Source: Streptomyces sp. NBC_01478
Lineage (GTDB): Bacteria; Actinomycetota; Actinomycetes; Streptomycetales; Streptomycetaceae
NCBI RefSeq assembly: GCF_036227225.1
Contig: NZ_CP109444.1
Span: 5,313,501-5,377,500, forward strand
DNA: 64,000 nt
Reading direction: 5' to 3'
In this document: positions 25,751-35,859 of the stretch, one piece after another
Layout: each line of letters starts with the position of its first letter
How positions within the stretch are numbered: the stretch's first letter is position 1
Notes under the pieces: model-generated
What the model saw: the letters and a program-made list of their open reading frames with translations, nothing else
What the model was told of the DNA's origin: nothing
Databases searched by the model: none
Made by a program: the position numbers and the translations under genes

Positions 25751-26881
25751 TCAGCTCAGCGAGCGCAGCGCCGCCGCGTCGTACGGCGCCAGCTCCTCCA
25801 CCCGCCCCGCGAGGACCTTCGCCGCCCACTCCGGGTCCTGGAGCAGCGCGCGGCCCACCGCGACCATGTCGAACTCGTCGCGCTCCAGGCTGTCGAGGAG
25901 GTCGTCGATGCCCTTGAGGGGAGCGCCCTCGCCGCGGAAGCCCTTGAGGAAGTCGCCGTCGAGGCCGACCGAGCCGACGGTGATGGTCTGCTTGCCGGTG
26001 AGCTTCTTGGTCCAGCCCGCGAGGTTGAGGTCGGAGCCGGTCTCCTCGAACTCGGGGAGCCAGTAACGGCGCGTGGAGGCGTGGAAGACGTCGACGCCGG
26101 CCGCCGCGAGCGGGGTCAGGATCGCCTCCAGCTCCTCCGGGGTCTCGGCGAGACGGGCGCCGTAGACGTCCTGCTTCCACTGCGAGTAGCGGAAGATGAT
26201 CGGGAATTCGGGGGACACGGTCTCGCGGACCGCCGCCACGATCTCCGCCGCGAACTTGGTGCGGGCGACCGGGTCACCGCCGTAGGCGTCCGTACGGCGG
26301 TTGGTGCCCGCGTACAGGAACTGGTCGAGGAGGTAGCCGTGCGCGCCGTGCAGTTCGACGCCGTCGAAGCCGATGCGCTCGGCGGCTGCCGCGGCCTCCG
26401 CGAAGGCGCCGATGACGTCGTCCAGGTCCCGCTGGGTCATGGCCGTACCGGTGACCTCGTCACTGCCGATGCGCAGCCCGGAGGGGCCGACGGCGGGGGC
26501 GTCCGCGTACGGCGGCTGGCCCTGCTCGCGGACCATGCCGATGTGCCAGAGCTGCGGCACGATCGTGCCGCCCGCCGCGTGCACGCCCTCGGCGACCTTC
26601 GCCCAGCCAGCGAGCTGCTCCTCGCCGTGGAAGCGCGGGACGCGGTCGCTCTGCCCGGCCGAGTCGTGACCGACGTAGGTCCCCTCGGTGACGATCAGGC
26701 CCACGCCGGCGGCGGCCCGCCGGGAGTAGTAGCCGACCACGTCCTCACCGGGCACCCCGCCCGGCGAGAACTGCCGGGTCATCGGCGCCATCACTATCCG
26801 GTTCGGGACGGTCAGGCCGTTGAGGGTGATCGGACGGGCGAGAACTTCGGCCGCTCGGGAGGCGGGGGCGGTCGTAGACAC
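25751..26881 (-). CDS. Old-yellow-enzyme family NADH:flavin oxidoreductase
   Basis: 376-aa FMN-dependent ene-reductase family protein. GTG 26881 (VSTTAPASRAAEVLARP) is chosen because GAGGAG precedes it at proper spacing; an open frame to 26953 is non-family. Visible blocks are NRIVMAPMTRQFSPGG near the N-terminus, QLWHIGM, ELHGAHGYLLDQFL with the substrate-binding His-x-x-His pair, NRRTDAYGG and, at the end, DMVAVGRALLQDPEW (phosphate-binding strand). Physiological substrate unknown. The upstream region carries TACC-AACC-GGTA symmetry at 26922-26933. Confidence 0.9.
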   Translation of the reverse strand: MSTTAPASRAAEVLARPITLNGLTVPNRIVMAPMTRQFSPGGVPGEDVVGYYSRRAAAGVGLIVTEGTYVGHDSAGQSDRVPRFHGEEQLAGWAKVAEGVHAAGGTIVPQLWHIGMVREQGQPPYADAPAVGPSGLRIGSDEVTGTAMTQRDLDDVIGAFAEAAAAAERIGFDGVELHGAHGYLLDQFLYAGTNRRTDAYGGDPVARTKFAAEIVAAVRETVSPEFPIIFRYSQWKQDVYGARLAETPEELEAILTPLAAAGVDVFHASTRRYWLPEFEETGSDLNLAGWTKKLTGKQTITVGSVGLDGDFLKGFRGEGAPLKGIDDLLDSLERDEFDMVAVGRALLQDPEWAAKVLAGRVEELAPYDAAALRSLS

Positions 26882-26921
26882 GTGTGGGGGCTCCTCGGGA
26901 CACCAGGCACCGGATATCGGG

Positions 26922-26933
26922 TACCAACCGGTA
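26922..26933. promoter_or_regulatory. TACC-N4-GGTA dyad upstream of oxidoreductase
   Basis: TACCAACCGGTA lies about 41-52 bp before the oxidoreductase start, embedded in a locally AT-rich stretch with GATATC and GCATTGATCATGC symmetry. Ene-reductases of this type are often controlled by HxlR or MarR-type regulators that bind GTAC-type dyads, but no regulator gene is adjacent. Confidence 0.3.
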
Positions 26934-27040
26934 TGTGCGTATGCATTGATCATGCGTCAACAACAACCTTCCGGCCAAGCCCCTCATTCCGACCTGCCCG
27001 CGCCGCGGCCTGTGATACCGGACACGATCCCGGACACGCC

Positions 27041-27082
27041 CGAGGGCGGTACCCCCTGTCGGAACAGGAAGTACCGCCCTCG
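27041..27082 (-). terminator. groEL terminator
   Basis: CGAGGGCGGTAC (27041-27052) pairs perfectly over 12 bp with 27071-27082, and an inner CCTGT/ACAGG stem (27055-27059, 27064-27068) extends it. It lies 29 bp beyond the groEL stop on the minus strand. Confidence 0.85.
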
Positions 27083-27110
27083 GTAAGACCGTTGATCAAC
27101 CAGAGGTCGA

Positions 27111-28865
<1,755 letters not shown>

Positions 28866-28892
28866 TTATCACTCTCACCTTCAGAGTGCTAA
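28866..28892 (-). promoter_or_regulatory. CIRCE element 1 (HrcA operator)
   Basis: TTATCACTC-N9-GAGTGCTAA matches the CIRCE consensus TTAGCACTC-N9-GAGTGCTAA with one mismatch. It lies 127-153 bp upstream of the groEL start codon. Confidence 0.88.
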
Positions 28893-28901
28893 CGCCAATG
28901 A

Positions 28902-28928
28902 TTAGCACTCGGCATGGTCGAGTGCAAG
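28902..28928 (-). promoter_or_regulatory. CIRCE element 2 (degenerate second copy)
   Basis: TTAGCACTC-N9-GAGTGCAAG has a perfect left arm and two mismatches in the right arm. It starts 36 bp from the first element, so the two HrcA sites lie in tandem in the groEL promoter region. Confidence 0.65.
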
Positions 28929-29000
28929 CGGCTCCCGTGTTCTGGCACCCGCTCCAGCCCCTGCGCCGGCCCCCGCTCCGCCCCCGGATCCGGGCATGCC

Positions 29001-29048
29001 GAAGGGCCCGTACCCCAGGAGGTGACCCCCCAGGAGTACGAGCCCTTC
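29001..29048 (-). terminator. Cold-shock gene terminator
   Basis: GAAGGGC (29001-29007) plus CGTAC (29009-29013) pair with GTACG (29036-29040) plus GCCCTTC (29042-29048), with one internal mismatch, 44 bp beyond the cold-shock stop codon on the minus strand. Confidence 0.7.
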
Positions 29049-29091
29049 GATGAGGAACGAAGAACGTCGCTGCTGTTCGTCGGCGCGTGCT

Positions 29092-29298
29092 TCAGCTGGT
29101 CGCGAGCCGGACCATGTCCGCCTGCGGCCCCTTCTGACCCTGCGAGATCTCGAAATCGACCCGCTGACCCTCTTCCAGGGTGCGGTAGCCGTCCATCTGA
29201 ATCGCGCTGTAGTGGACGAAAACATCCGCACCACCGTCGACCGCGATGAAGCCGTACCCCTTCTCCGCGTTGAACCATTTGACGGTGCCCTGAGCCAT
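29092..29298 (-). CDS. Cold-shock domain protein (CspA family)
   Basis: 68-aa single-stranded nucleic acid-binding protein with RNP1 (KGYGFIAV, near 13-20) and RNP2 (VFVHYSAI, near 26-33), and the conserved [19 protein letters not shown] end. ATG 29298 follows GGGGAG. Cold-shock proteins melt mRNA structure. It has a long, relatively AT-rich upstream region, and is separated from groEL by a terminator. Confidence 0.96.
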   Translation of the reverse strand: MAQGTVKWFNAEKGYGFIAVDGGADVFVHYSAIQMDGYRTLEEGQRVDFEISQGQKGPQADMVRLATS

Positions 29299-29653
29299 GC
29301 CTAACTCCCCTATTACTGGCCCTTGCACGGACCCGCACTTCGCGGATCCGGGTCAGACCTCACCCCCCACAGGATTGGGGGCGTGCGCCGGAACGCGTCG
29401 ACCGCGGCCGAATGTATCCGTCCAACTGCCGTCTGCAACAGGTCAATCCGACGAGAATTCCGGGCAGGACCGGTCGGGAATTTACGGAGAATTCGTCCGA
29501 CTTCAGGGCAAGTCGGGCCCGATAAATGGAACATAACGCGCAAAATGCCTACACACTTTGGCTACTTCTCATCGCACGCGGAGCCGGTACTCATATGCGT
29601 CCGGCATGCGGAGTGGAGCGCGTTCCCCAACTCTACCGCGCTCAACCATACAG
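29299..29653. other. Long leader/promoter region of the cold-shock gene, no ORF
   Basis: 355 bp with no credible gene on either strand. It is less GC-rich than average (for example 29520-29600) and probably contains the promoter and a long 5' leader of the cold-shock mRNA, as is usual for csp genes. Open frames here have no family resemblance or ribosome site. Confidence 0.6.
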
Positions 29654-29690
29654 AATTGCCCCCTCCGCTTCTCTCACGGAGGGGGCAATT
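29654..29690 (-). terminator. Terminator of the thrC-MoaD unit
   Basis: AATTGCCCCCTCCG (29654-29667) pairs perfectly over 14 bp with 29677-29690 around a 9-nt loop. It is 40 bp beyond the stop of the MoaD-like gene on the minus strand. Confidence 0.9.
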
Positions 29691-29729
29691 CGATGAACTC
29701 TCGGTAACCGGCATTACCAAGGGTAATAA

Positions 29730-30005
29730 TCAGCCACCGGCGACGGCCGGAATGATCGAGACGCCGGCCCCGTCCGGAGTGGCCGTCTCCAGCCCCTGCT
29801 CGAACCGCACATCGTCATCATTGACGTAGACGTTGACGAACCGGCGCAACTTGCCCTGATCGTCGAGGACCCGGGCGGAGATACCGGTGTGCTTCTTCTC
29901 CAGGTCGCCGATGACCTCGGCGAGGGTGGCACCTTCGGCGGAGACCTCGGCCTGCCCGCCGGTGTAGGTGCGGAGAATGGTAGGGATGCGGACACTAACG
30001 CTCAC
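29730..30005 (-). CDS. MoaD/ThiS-family sulfur-carrier-like protein
   Basis: 91-aa beta-grasp protein ending in the Gly-Gly tail (IIPAVAGG) that is adenylated and thiocarboxylated in ThiS, MoaD and CysO. It contains RRFVNVYVNDDDVRFEQGLET, typical of the CysO/MoaD branch. GTG 30005 has GGAGG upstream at 8-nt spacing. It lies directly downstream of threonine synthase on the same strand, separated by a copy of the dispersed hairpin repeat. No activating E1-like enzyme is adjacent. A CysO-like role in sulfur amino-acid synthesis is possible. Confidence 0.88.
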   Translation of the reverse strand: MSVSVRIPTILRTYTGGQAEVSAEGATLAEVIGDLEKKHTGISARVLDDQGKLRRFVNVYVNDDDVRFEQGLETATPDGAGVSIIPAVAGG

Positions 30006-30033
30006 GATGAAACCTCCGGTCAGGTGATACCCA

Positions 30034-30078
30034 AGGGGCGCGGGGAACTGCGCGACCAGCCCCCGCCGGCCCGCAGAC
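30034..30078 (+). repeat. Dispersed hairpin repeat (REP-like), copy 2
   Basis: 28 bp (30034-30061) are identical to copy 1 at 9733-9760, and similarity continues through CCCGC-GAC-AAGAAC at 30070-30083. It lies between thrC and the MoaD-like gene, within what is probably one transcript. Confidence 0.85.
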
Positions 30079-30090
30079 GAAGAACGACGC

Positions 30091-31386
30091 TTACGAGGCG
30101 AGCCCAGCCTCCCTGAACGACTCAAGACTCGGCCGGATAGTCGCGGTCAGCCCAGTGCCGGCCACCGCGTCCAACGTCTTCAGACCATCCCCGGTGTTCA
30201 GCACGACCGTGGTCAGCGTCGGATCCAACAGCCCGCTCTCGATCAGCTTCTTCGTCACGCCCACCGTCACACCACCGGCGGTCTCCGCGAAGATGCCCTC
30301 CGTCCGCGCCAGCAGCTTGATCGCGTCCACACACTGCTCATCGCTGACGTCCTCCACGGCCCCACCCGTACGCCGAGCGATGTCCAGCACGTAAGGACCG
30401 TCCGCCGGGTTCCCGATCGCCAGCGACTTCGCGATCGTGTTCGGCTTCTGCGGCCGTACGACGTCATGCCCCGCCTTGTAGGCGACGGACACCGGCGAGC
30501 AGCCCTCCGCCTGCGCACCGAAGATCTTGTACGGCTTGTCCTCGACGAGCCCGAGCTTGATCAGCTCCTGCAGACCCTTGTCGATCTTCGTGAGCTGCGA
30601 GCCGGAGGCGATCGGCACGACCAACTGGTCCGGGAGCCGCCAGCCGAGCTGCTCGCAGATCTCGTACGCCAGAGTCTTGGAGCCCTCGGCGTAGTACGGC
30701 CGCAGGTTGACGTTGACGAAGCCCCAGCCCTCGCCGGCCGGATCGCCGATCAGCTCGGAGCAGAAGCGGTTCACGTCGTCGTAGTTGCCCTCGATGCCGA
30801 CCAGCTCGCCGCCGTAGATCGCGGCCATGACGATCTTGCCCTGCTCCAGGTCGTGCGGGATGAACACGCAGGAGCGGAAGCCGGCCCGGGCGGCGGCGGC
30901 ACCGACCGCGCCGGCGAGGTTGCCGGTGGAGGAGCAGGAGAGGGTGGTGAAGTTGAAGGCGCGGGCGGCTTCGATGGCCTGGGCCACGACGCGGTCCTTG
31001 AAGGAGTGCGTCGGGTTGCCGGAGTCGTCCTTCACGAACAGCTTGCCCGCGTCGACGCCCAGTTCGCGGGCGAGGTTGTCGGCCTGCACGAGCTTGGTCC
31101 AGCCGGGGTTGATGTTCGGCTTGGTCGCCACGTCGGCGGGGACGGGCAGCAGCGGCGCGTAACGCCAGATGTTCGCGGGGCCCGCTTCGATCCGCTTGCG
31201 GAGCTCTTCGGTGTCGTAGCCCGAGAAGTCGTAGGCGATCTCCAGCGGGCCGAAACACTCCTCGCAGGCGAAGACCGGGCCGAGCGGGACGCGGTGGCCG
31301 CACTCGCGGCAGGAGAGCGCGGTGGCGGGGCCGAGATCAACGGCGTCTACGGAGTTCGTGGTGCTTGCAACAGTCTGCGCAGCCAT
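30091..31386 (-). CDS. thrC: Threonine synthase
   Basis: 431-aa PLP enzyme converting O-phosphohomoserine to threonine. An N-terminal zinc-ribbon-like part has Cys26/Cys29 and Cys41/Cys44, and the catalytic domain has the PLP-binding Lys130 in NPTHSFKDR, STGNLAGAVG, and IASGSQL. This zinc-ribbon form is common in actinobacteria as a second threonine synthase. ATG 31386. A MoaD-like gene follows, an association worth noting because related PLP enzymes (CysM) accept sulfur from such carriers. Confidence 0.93.
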   Translation of the reverse strand: MAAQTVASTTNSVDAVDLGPATALSCRECGHRVPLGPVFACEECFGPLEIAYDFSGYDTEELRKRIEAGPANIWRYAPLLPVPADVATKPNINPGWTKLVQADNLARELGVDAGKLFVKDDSGNPTHSFKDRVVAQAIEAARAFNFTTLSCSSTGNLAGAVGAAAARAGFRSCVFIPHDLEQGKIVMAAIYGGELVGIEGNYDDVNRFCSELIGDPAGEGWGFVNVNLRPYYAEGSKTLAYEICEQLGWRLPDQLVVPIASGSQLTKIDKGLQELIKLGLVEDKPYKIFGAQAEGCSPVSVAYKAGHDVVRPQKPNTIAKSLAIGNPADGPYVLDIARRTGGAVEDVSDEQCVDAIKLLARTEGIFAETAGGVTVGVTKKLIESGLLDPTLTTVVLNTGDGLKTLDAVAGTGLTATIRPSLESFREAGLAS

Positions 31387-31736
31387 GGAGGCGAGGCCCT
31401 TTCCTCATCTTCCTCACGACGCGTTTCGCCGTGAGACGGATTTGGCACCTTCCCGAGCCGGGAGCCTCGGCACATGTACATGCATGCGACAAGACCGGCT
31501 GGAGGGTTGCCGGGGCTTCAACGGGCCGTATCCCTCTGCCCCTCTGGATGAGCGGTGTTCAGTTGTGTATGCAATTGTCCCGGCGACGGCCCCCGACATG
31601 CGATGGTCATCAGCGTTGTTCAAGACTGTAACCGAAGGCCAGGACAGTTGAGTGAGCCGTCCGAACCGCGAGATGGATCAGACATTCACTGTCTGTGACC
31701 AGCGCTCGCCGAGAGAACGCAGAGGAGCCGCGCAAC
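31387..31736. other. Divergent promoter region thrC / gpgS, no ORF
   Basis: 350 bp between divergent genes with no credible coding sequence. A relatively AT-rich zone around 31550-31700 probably carries the promoters. Small dyads are present, such as CCGAG/CTCGG near 31454-31475, but none is strong enough to name. I see no riboswitch I can recognise. Confidence 0.55.
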
Positions 31737-32681
31737 GTGCTGAAGGAAGTCGAGCACTGGCTGAGCACCCGCTCCTGGTCCCTGACCGACCGGCCGCTCC
31801 ACAAGATTCTGGCCGCCAAGCACCGCACGGGCCAGTCGGTCAGTGTCGTGCTGCCCGCGCTCAACGAGGAAGCGACGGTCGGCGACATCGTCGCGATCAT
31901 CCGTCACGACCTCATGCAGCAGGTCCCGCTCGTCGACGAGATCGTCGTCGTCGACTCCGGGTCCACCGACCGCACCTCCGAGGTGGCCGCCGCGGCGGGC
32001 GCCCGGGTCGTGCACCGGGACGACATCCTGCCCCGCATCCCCACCGTGCCCGGCAAGGGCGAGGTGCTGTGGCGTTCGCTGCTGGTGACGAGCGGCGACA
32101 TCGTCTGCTTCATCGACGCGGACCTGAAGGAGTTCTCCTCCGACTTCGTCACCGGGATCGTGGGCCCTCTGCTCACCGACCCCGGCGTCGACCTCGTCAA
32201 GGCGATGTACGACCGCCCGCTGGGCGGCGCGGCCGGCCAGGGCGGACGTGTCACCGAGATGATGGCCCGCCCGCTGCTGAACATGCACTGGCCGCAACTG
32301 GCCGGATTCGTCCAGCCGTTGGGCGGCGAGTACGCGGCCCGTCGCTCGCTGCTGGAGCAGCTCCCCTTCCCCGTCGGGTACGGCGTCGAGCTGGCCATGC
32401 TCGTCGACGCGCTGCATCTGGTGGGCCTGGACGCCCTCGCCCAGGTCGACGTCGGTGTGCGCAAGCACCGGCACCAGGACGGGCAGGCGCTGGGGCGGAT
32501 GGCCGCGCAGATCTACCGCACGGCTCAGCTCCGGCTGGCCCGCGGGCATCTGATCCGGCCCTCCCTGACCCAGTTCGAGCGGGGTCCGGACGGCTTCGAG
32601 CCGCGGACGTACTCCGTGGACACGGAGGAGCGGCCGCCGATGGCTGACATCACCGAGTACCAGTCCCGCAAGGTGGCGTGA
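31737..32681 (+). CDS. gpgS: Glucosyl-3-phosphoglycerate synthase
   Basis: 314-aa GT-A glycosyltransferase (GT81) that transfers glucose from a nucleotide donor to 3-phosphoglycerate, the first step to glucosylglycerate and, in relatives, methylglucose lipopolysaccharide. VVLPALNEEATVGDI (near 38-52), VVDSGSTDRT and the metal-binding Asp-Ala-Asp at 127-129 (FIDADLKEF) are intact, as are QPLGGEYAARR and PVGYGVELAML. GTG 31737 follows AGAGGAG. Upstream of trehalose genes, it fits a compatible-solute neighbourhood. Confidence 0.9.
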   Translation: MLKEVEHWLSTRSWSLTDRPLHKILAAKHRTGQSVSVVLPALNEEATVGDIVAIIRHDLMQQVPLVDEIVVVDSGSTDRTSEVAAAAGARVVHRDDILPRIPTVPGKGEVLWRSLLVTSGDIVCFIDADLKEFSSDFVTGIVGPLLTDPGVDLVKAMYDRPLGGAAGQGGRVTEMMARPLLNMHWPQLAGFVQPLGGEYAARRSLLEQLPFPVGYGVELAMLVDALHLVGLDALAQVDVGVRKHRHQDGQALGRMAAQIYRTAQLRLARGHLIRPSLTQFERGPDGFEPRTYSVDTEERPPMADITEYQSRKVA

Positions 32682-32802
32682 CCGGTCCGGACCGCAGGTC
32701 CGGTCACGCCTCGCCCGCGGTCCGGCCGTATACGGATCCATCCGGTCCGTTGTGACCCGTCCGTACGTTTGAGCGTTTCCGGGCCGGGCTAGGTTGTGCC
32801 GT

Positions 32803-34311
32803 ATGGCTTCCACGTCGTCCCTCTCGCCCGTCCCGTCCGCCTCCGGTGCTGCTCAGGTGCTCGTCGCGTCCAATCGTGGCCCGGTCTCGTACGAGGTGGG
32901 CGGCGACGGTTCGCTGCGCGCCAAGCGGGGTGGCGGCGGGCTGGTGTCCGGCCTGTCGGCGATCGGGCCGGACGCGGGGGCGCTGTGGGTGTGCTCGGCG
33001 CTGTCCGACGGCGACCGGGAGGCGGTACGGCGCGGGGTCGGCGAGGACGGCGTGCGGATGCTGGACATTCCGGCGGACGTGCACGCCGACGCGTACAACG
33101 GCATCGCCAACTCCGTGCTGTGGTTCGTCCACCACATGCTGTACCAGACCCCGCTGGAGCCGGTCTTCGACAAGGAGTTCCGGCGCCAGTGGGCGTCGTA
33201 CGAGACGTACAACCGGGCGTTCGCGGAGGCGTTGGCCCGGGAGGCGGCCGAGGGTGCGGCGGTGCTGGTGCAGGACTACCACCTGTGTCTGGTGCCGGGG
33301 ATGCTGCGCGAGCTGCGGCCGGACCTCAGGATCGGGCACTTCTCGCACACTCCGTGGGCTCCGCCGGAGTACTTCGCGATGCTTCCGGACGACATCAGGG
33401 TGCGGCTCATGGAGGGCATGCTCGGGGCGGACCGGGTGGCGTTCCTGACCTGGCGGTGGGCAACGGCGTTCCAGAACTGTGTACAGGGGCTCGACCCTTA
33501 TCGGTGGCTCCCCCTGTGGCCGACGGGCGCTCCCCGTGCGATCGAGCATGTGCGGCGCGATCCGGACACCCGCCGTGAGCGGATCACCCGCAAGACACTC
33601 ATCGGTGTGCACGGTCTCGGCGCCGACGCCGACTTCCTGCGCGCCCGCTCGCACGAGCCGGACGTGGAGGAACGGATCGTGGCGCTGCGCGAGGAGATCG
33701 GCGCGGGCCGCAAGGCCATCGTCCGGGTCGACCGCACCGAACTCTCCAAGAACATCGTGCGCGGGCTGCTGGCGTACCGCCAACTCCTCGACGACCACCC
33801 GGAGTTGCTGGAGCGGGTCGTGCACGTGGCGTTCGCCTACCCCTCCCGGCAGGACCTCGCCGTCTACCGCGACTACACCGCCGAGGTGCAGCGGGTCGCG
33901 GACGAGATCAACTCCCGGTACGGGACGGTGGGTTGGACCCCGGTGCTCCTCCACGTCGAGGACGACTTCGCCCGCTCCCTGGCCGCGTACCGCCTCGCCG
34001 ACGTGGCCCTCGTCAACCCCATCCGCGACGGCATGAACCTCGTCGCCAAGGAGGTCCCGGTCGTCTCCGACGAGGGCTGCGCCCTGGTCCTCTCCCGGGA
34101 GGCGGGCGCGTACGAGGAGTTGGGCGAGGACGCGATCACCGTCAACCCGTACGACGTCATCGCCACGGCCACCGCCCTCCACGAGGCCCTGACCATGCCG
34201 ACGGAGGAACGCGCCGAGCGCACGAAGCGCCTCGCCGCGGCGGCTACGGCCCTTCCGCCGGCCCAGTGGTTCCTTGAACAGTTGAACGCACTGCGCGATC
34301 AGGCGAGTTGA
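32803..34311 (+). CDS. otsA: Trehalose-6-phosphate synthase (GT20)
   Basis: 502-aa GT20 enzyme making trehalose 6-phosphate from a nucleotide-glucose donor and glucose 6-phosphate. Key blocks are LVASNRGPVSY, GGGGLVSGL, VQDYHLCLVPGMLR, HFSHTPWAPPEYF, VDRTELSKNI and NPIRDGMNLVAKE (nucleotide site). ATG 32803 is chosen; TAGGTT at 32790-32795 lies 7 nt before it, so the mRNA may be leaderless. It converges on otsB, giving the two-step OtsAB pathway as facing genes. Confidence 0.92.
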   Translation: MASTSSLSPVPSASGAAQVLVASNRGPVSYEVGGDGSLRAKRGGGGLVSGLSAIGPDAGALWVCSALSDGDREAVRRGVGEDGVRMLDIPADVHADAYNGIANSVLWFVHHMLYQTPLEPVFDKEFRRQWASYETYNRAFAEALAREAAEGAAVLVQDYHLCLVPGMLRELRPDLRIGHFSHTPWAPPEYFAMLPDDIRVRLMEGMLGADRVAFLTWRWATAFQNCVQGLDPYRWLPLWPTGAPRAIEHVRRDPDTRRERITRKTLIGVHGLGADADFLRARSHEPDVEERIVALREEIGAGRKAIVRVDRTELSKNIVRGLLAYRQLLDDHPELLERVVHVAFAYPSRQDLAVYRDYTAEVQRVADEINSRYGTVGWTPVLLHVEDDFARSLAAYRLADVALVNPIRDGMNLVAKEVPVVSDEGCALVLSREAGAYEELGEDAITVNPYDVIATATALHEALTMPTEERAERTKRLAAAATALPPAQWFLEQLNALRDQAS

Positions 34312-34473
34312 GCGACGGGCGGGGCGACAGGCTTACGGCCACGAGGGCGACCGGGGACGACCGAGCTGCCGCCGCGACCCGGCCCACCGCCACACCCGCC
34401 AACCCCGCTGCGCATCAAGCCAGTTGAGCCGGCGACGCGGATGACGGCCCGCCTCACCAACTCACTCGCGAAC

Positions 34474-35439
34474 TCAGCCCAGTTGGGCGGCGAGCGCCGA
34501 CAGCAGGTCCACGACTCCCGTCGCTCCGTCCACCACCAGGTCCGCCCGCTCCCGTAGTTCCGTGACCTCGTCGTTGCCGCTGCACACCAGCAGGCCGGGG
34601 ATGCCGTCCGAGCGGAGTTTCTCGACCGCGGCGAAGGCGGGGAGGTCGCCGAGGTCGTCGCCGGCGTAGAGGACGGACTCGGCGCCGGTCTCGCGGAGGT
34701 ACTCGGTGAGCGCCACGCCCTTGTCCATGCCGGGTGGGCGCAGCTCCAGGACCATGCGGCCGGGTTCGACGATCAGGCCGTGGCGGGTGGCGAGGTCGGT
34801 GAGGGGGGCTCGTAGGGCCTCGTACGCGGCCTCGGGGTCGTCGGCGCGGCGGGTGTGGACGGCGAGCGCGCGGCCCTTCTCCTCGATCCAGGTGCCCCGC
34901 CAGGCGCCGATCCCGTCGAGGAAGCCGGGGAGTTCGGCGCGGACGGCGGCCACGCCGGGGTGCGGGGCGGGGGCGCTGACGGTACTGGTCACCGCGTCCC
35001 AGCGTTCCGTGCCGTAGTGGCCCAGCACGACCAGGTGTTCCAGGCCGCGGACGCCCGCGAAGCCGCCGTTGCGGACCGCCACACCGGCGGGGCGGCCGGT
35101 GATCACGGCCACGGACGCCACCTTCGGGGCGAGTGCGGCCAGCGCCGCCACCGCGCCGGGGTGCGCGCGGGCCTGCTCGGGGTCCGCGACGATCGGCGCG
35201 AGCGTGCCGTCGAAGTCGAGCCCGATCACCGCGGCGGCCGGCTTGGCGAGGATCGCCTCCAGACCTTCGCGCCCGGCACGGGTGGCGGGGGTCGGCAGTG
35301 CGCGGGGCGGTGGTGCGGGAGACGTGGGAGCGGTGACCGGATCCACGGAGACCTGGGGATCGCGGAGAACCTGGGGATCGGGACCGCTGGAGACCTTGCG
35401 ATCGGGAGCGGGATCGGTGGAGTCCTGAGGGCTGCCCAT
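34474..35439 (-). CDS. otsB: Trehalose-6-phosphate phosphatase
   Basis: 321-aa HAD-family phosphatase completing trehalose synthesis. The nucleophile motif GLDFDGTLAPI places Asp75 and Asp77 in the active site; VAVITGR (motif II), the KG pair in MDKGVALTEYL (motif III) and YAGDDLGDLPAF (motif IV) follow. The first 50 residues are a Pro/Asp-rich extension of imperfect DPQV/DP repeats. The 160-bp gap to otsA shows no obvious terminator. Confidence 0.93.
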   Translation of the reverse strand: MGSPQDSTDPAPDRKVSSGPDPQVLRDPQVSVDPVTAPTSPAPPPRALPTPATRAGREGLEAILAKPAAAVIGLDFDGTLAPIVADPEQARAHPGAVAALAALAPKVASVAVITGRPAGVAVRNGGFAGVRGLEHLVVLGHYGTERWDAVTSTVSAPAPHPGVAAVRAELPGFLDGIGAWRGTWIEEKGRALAVHTRRADDPEAAYEALRAPLTDLATRHGLIVEPGRMVLELRPPGMDKGVALTEYLRETGAESVLYAGDDLGDLPAFAAVEKLRSDGIPGLLVCSGNDEVTELRERADLVVDGATGVVDLLSALAAQLG

Positions 35440-35552
35440 ACATCGACCCTATCCGGGCGGGCCCGCGCTCACCCCTCGCTCACCGGCGCACGGCCGGGAC
35501 CCGCACGCCTCCCGGTAATTCCCGGCCACTCCTGGCAACCCCCGGCCACTCC

Positions 35553-35804
35553 TCACCGCTCCGAGCGCCGCGTCTCGCGGACCCGTCTCAGCCTGTTCAC
35601 CGTCACCGGGTCGTGGGCCAGCGCCCGCTCGTCGTCCAGCAGGGCGTTGAGCAGTTGGTAGTAGCGCACGGGGGCCAGGCCCAGCTCCTCGCGTATCGCG
35701 CGCTCCTTCACGCCGGGGCCGGGGAAGCCGCGGCGCTCCAGCGCGAGGATGTCCTGTTCCCTCCCGTTCAGCGAGGGAAGCCGCGGGGGCGGGTCCGTGT
35801 CCAT
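35553..35804 (-). CDS. DUF3263 domain protein
   Basis: 83-aa protein starting at ATG 35804 (MDTDPPPRLPSLNGREQDIL). The DUF3263 pattern is clear: a helical domain with LALERRGFPGPGVKERAIREELGL and RYYQLLNALLDDERALAHDPVTVNRLRR, resembling a winged-helix-like DNA-binding fold. Function is unknown. It lies downstream of the sugar-binding lipoprotein gene on the same strand, 55 bp away. Confidence 0.88.
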   Translation of the reverse strand: MDTDPPPRLPSLNGREQDILALERRGFPGPGVKERAIREELGLAPVRYYQLLNALLDDERALAHDPVTVNRLRRVRETRRSER

Positions 35805-35859
35805 GCCCTGCACGGTAACCCCCGCCACTGACAACGCCCCCACCCGCGGCCACCCGCTC

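Noticed and set aside
28884..28910. GAGTGCTAA-N9-TTAGCACTC as a single CIRCE
   Set aside because: This is the outward-facing junction of two neighbouring CIRCE elements, not the TTAGCACTC-N9-GAGTGCTAA arrangement itself.
31387..31736. Riboswitch or attenuator upstream of thrC
   Set aside because: Only small dyads are visible; no conserved aptamer pattern or leader peptide with Thr/Ile codons was found.
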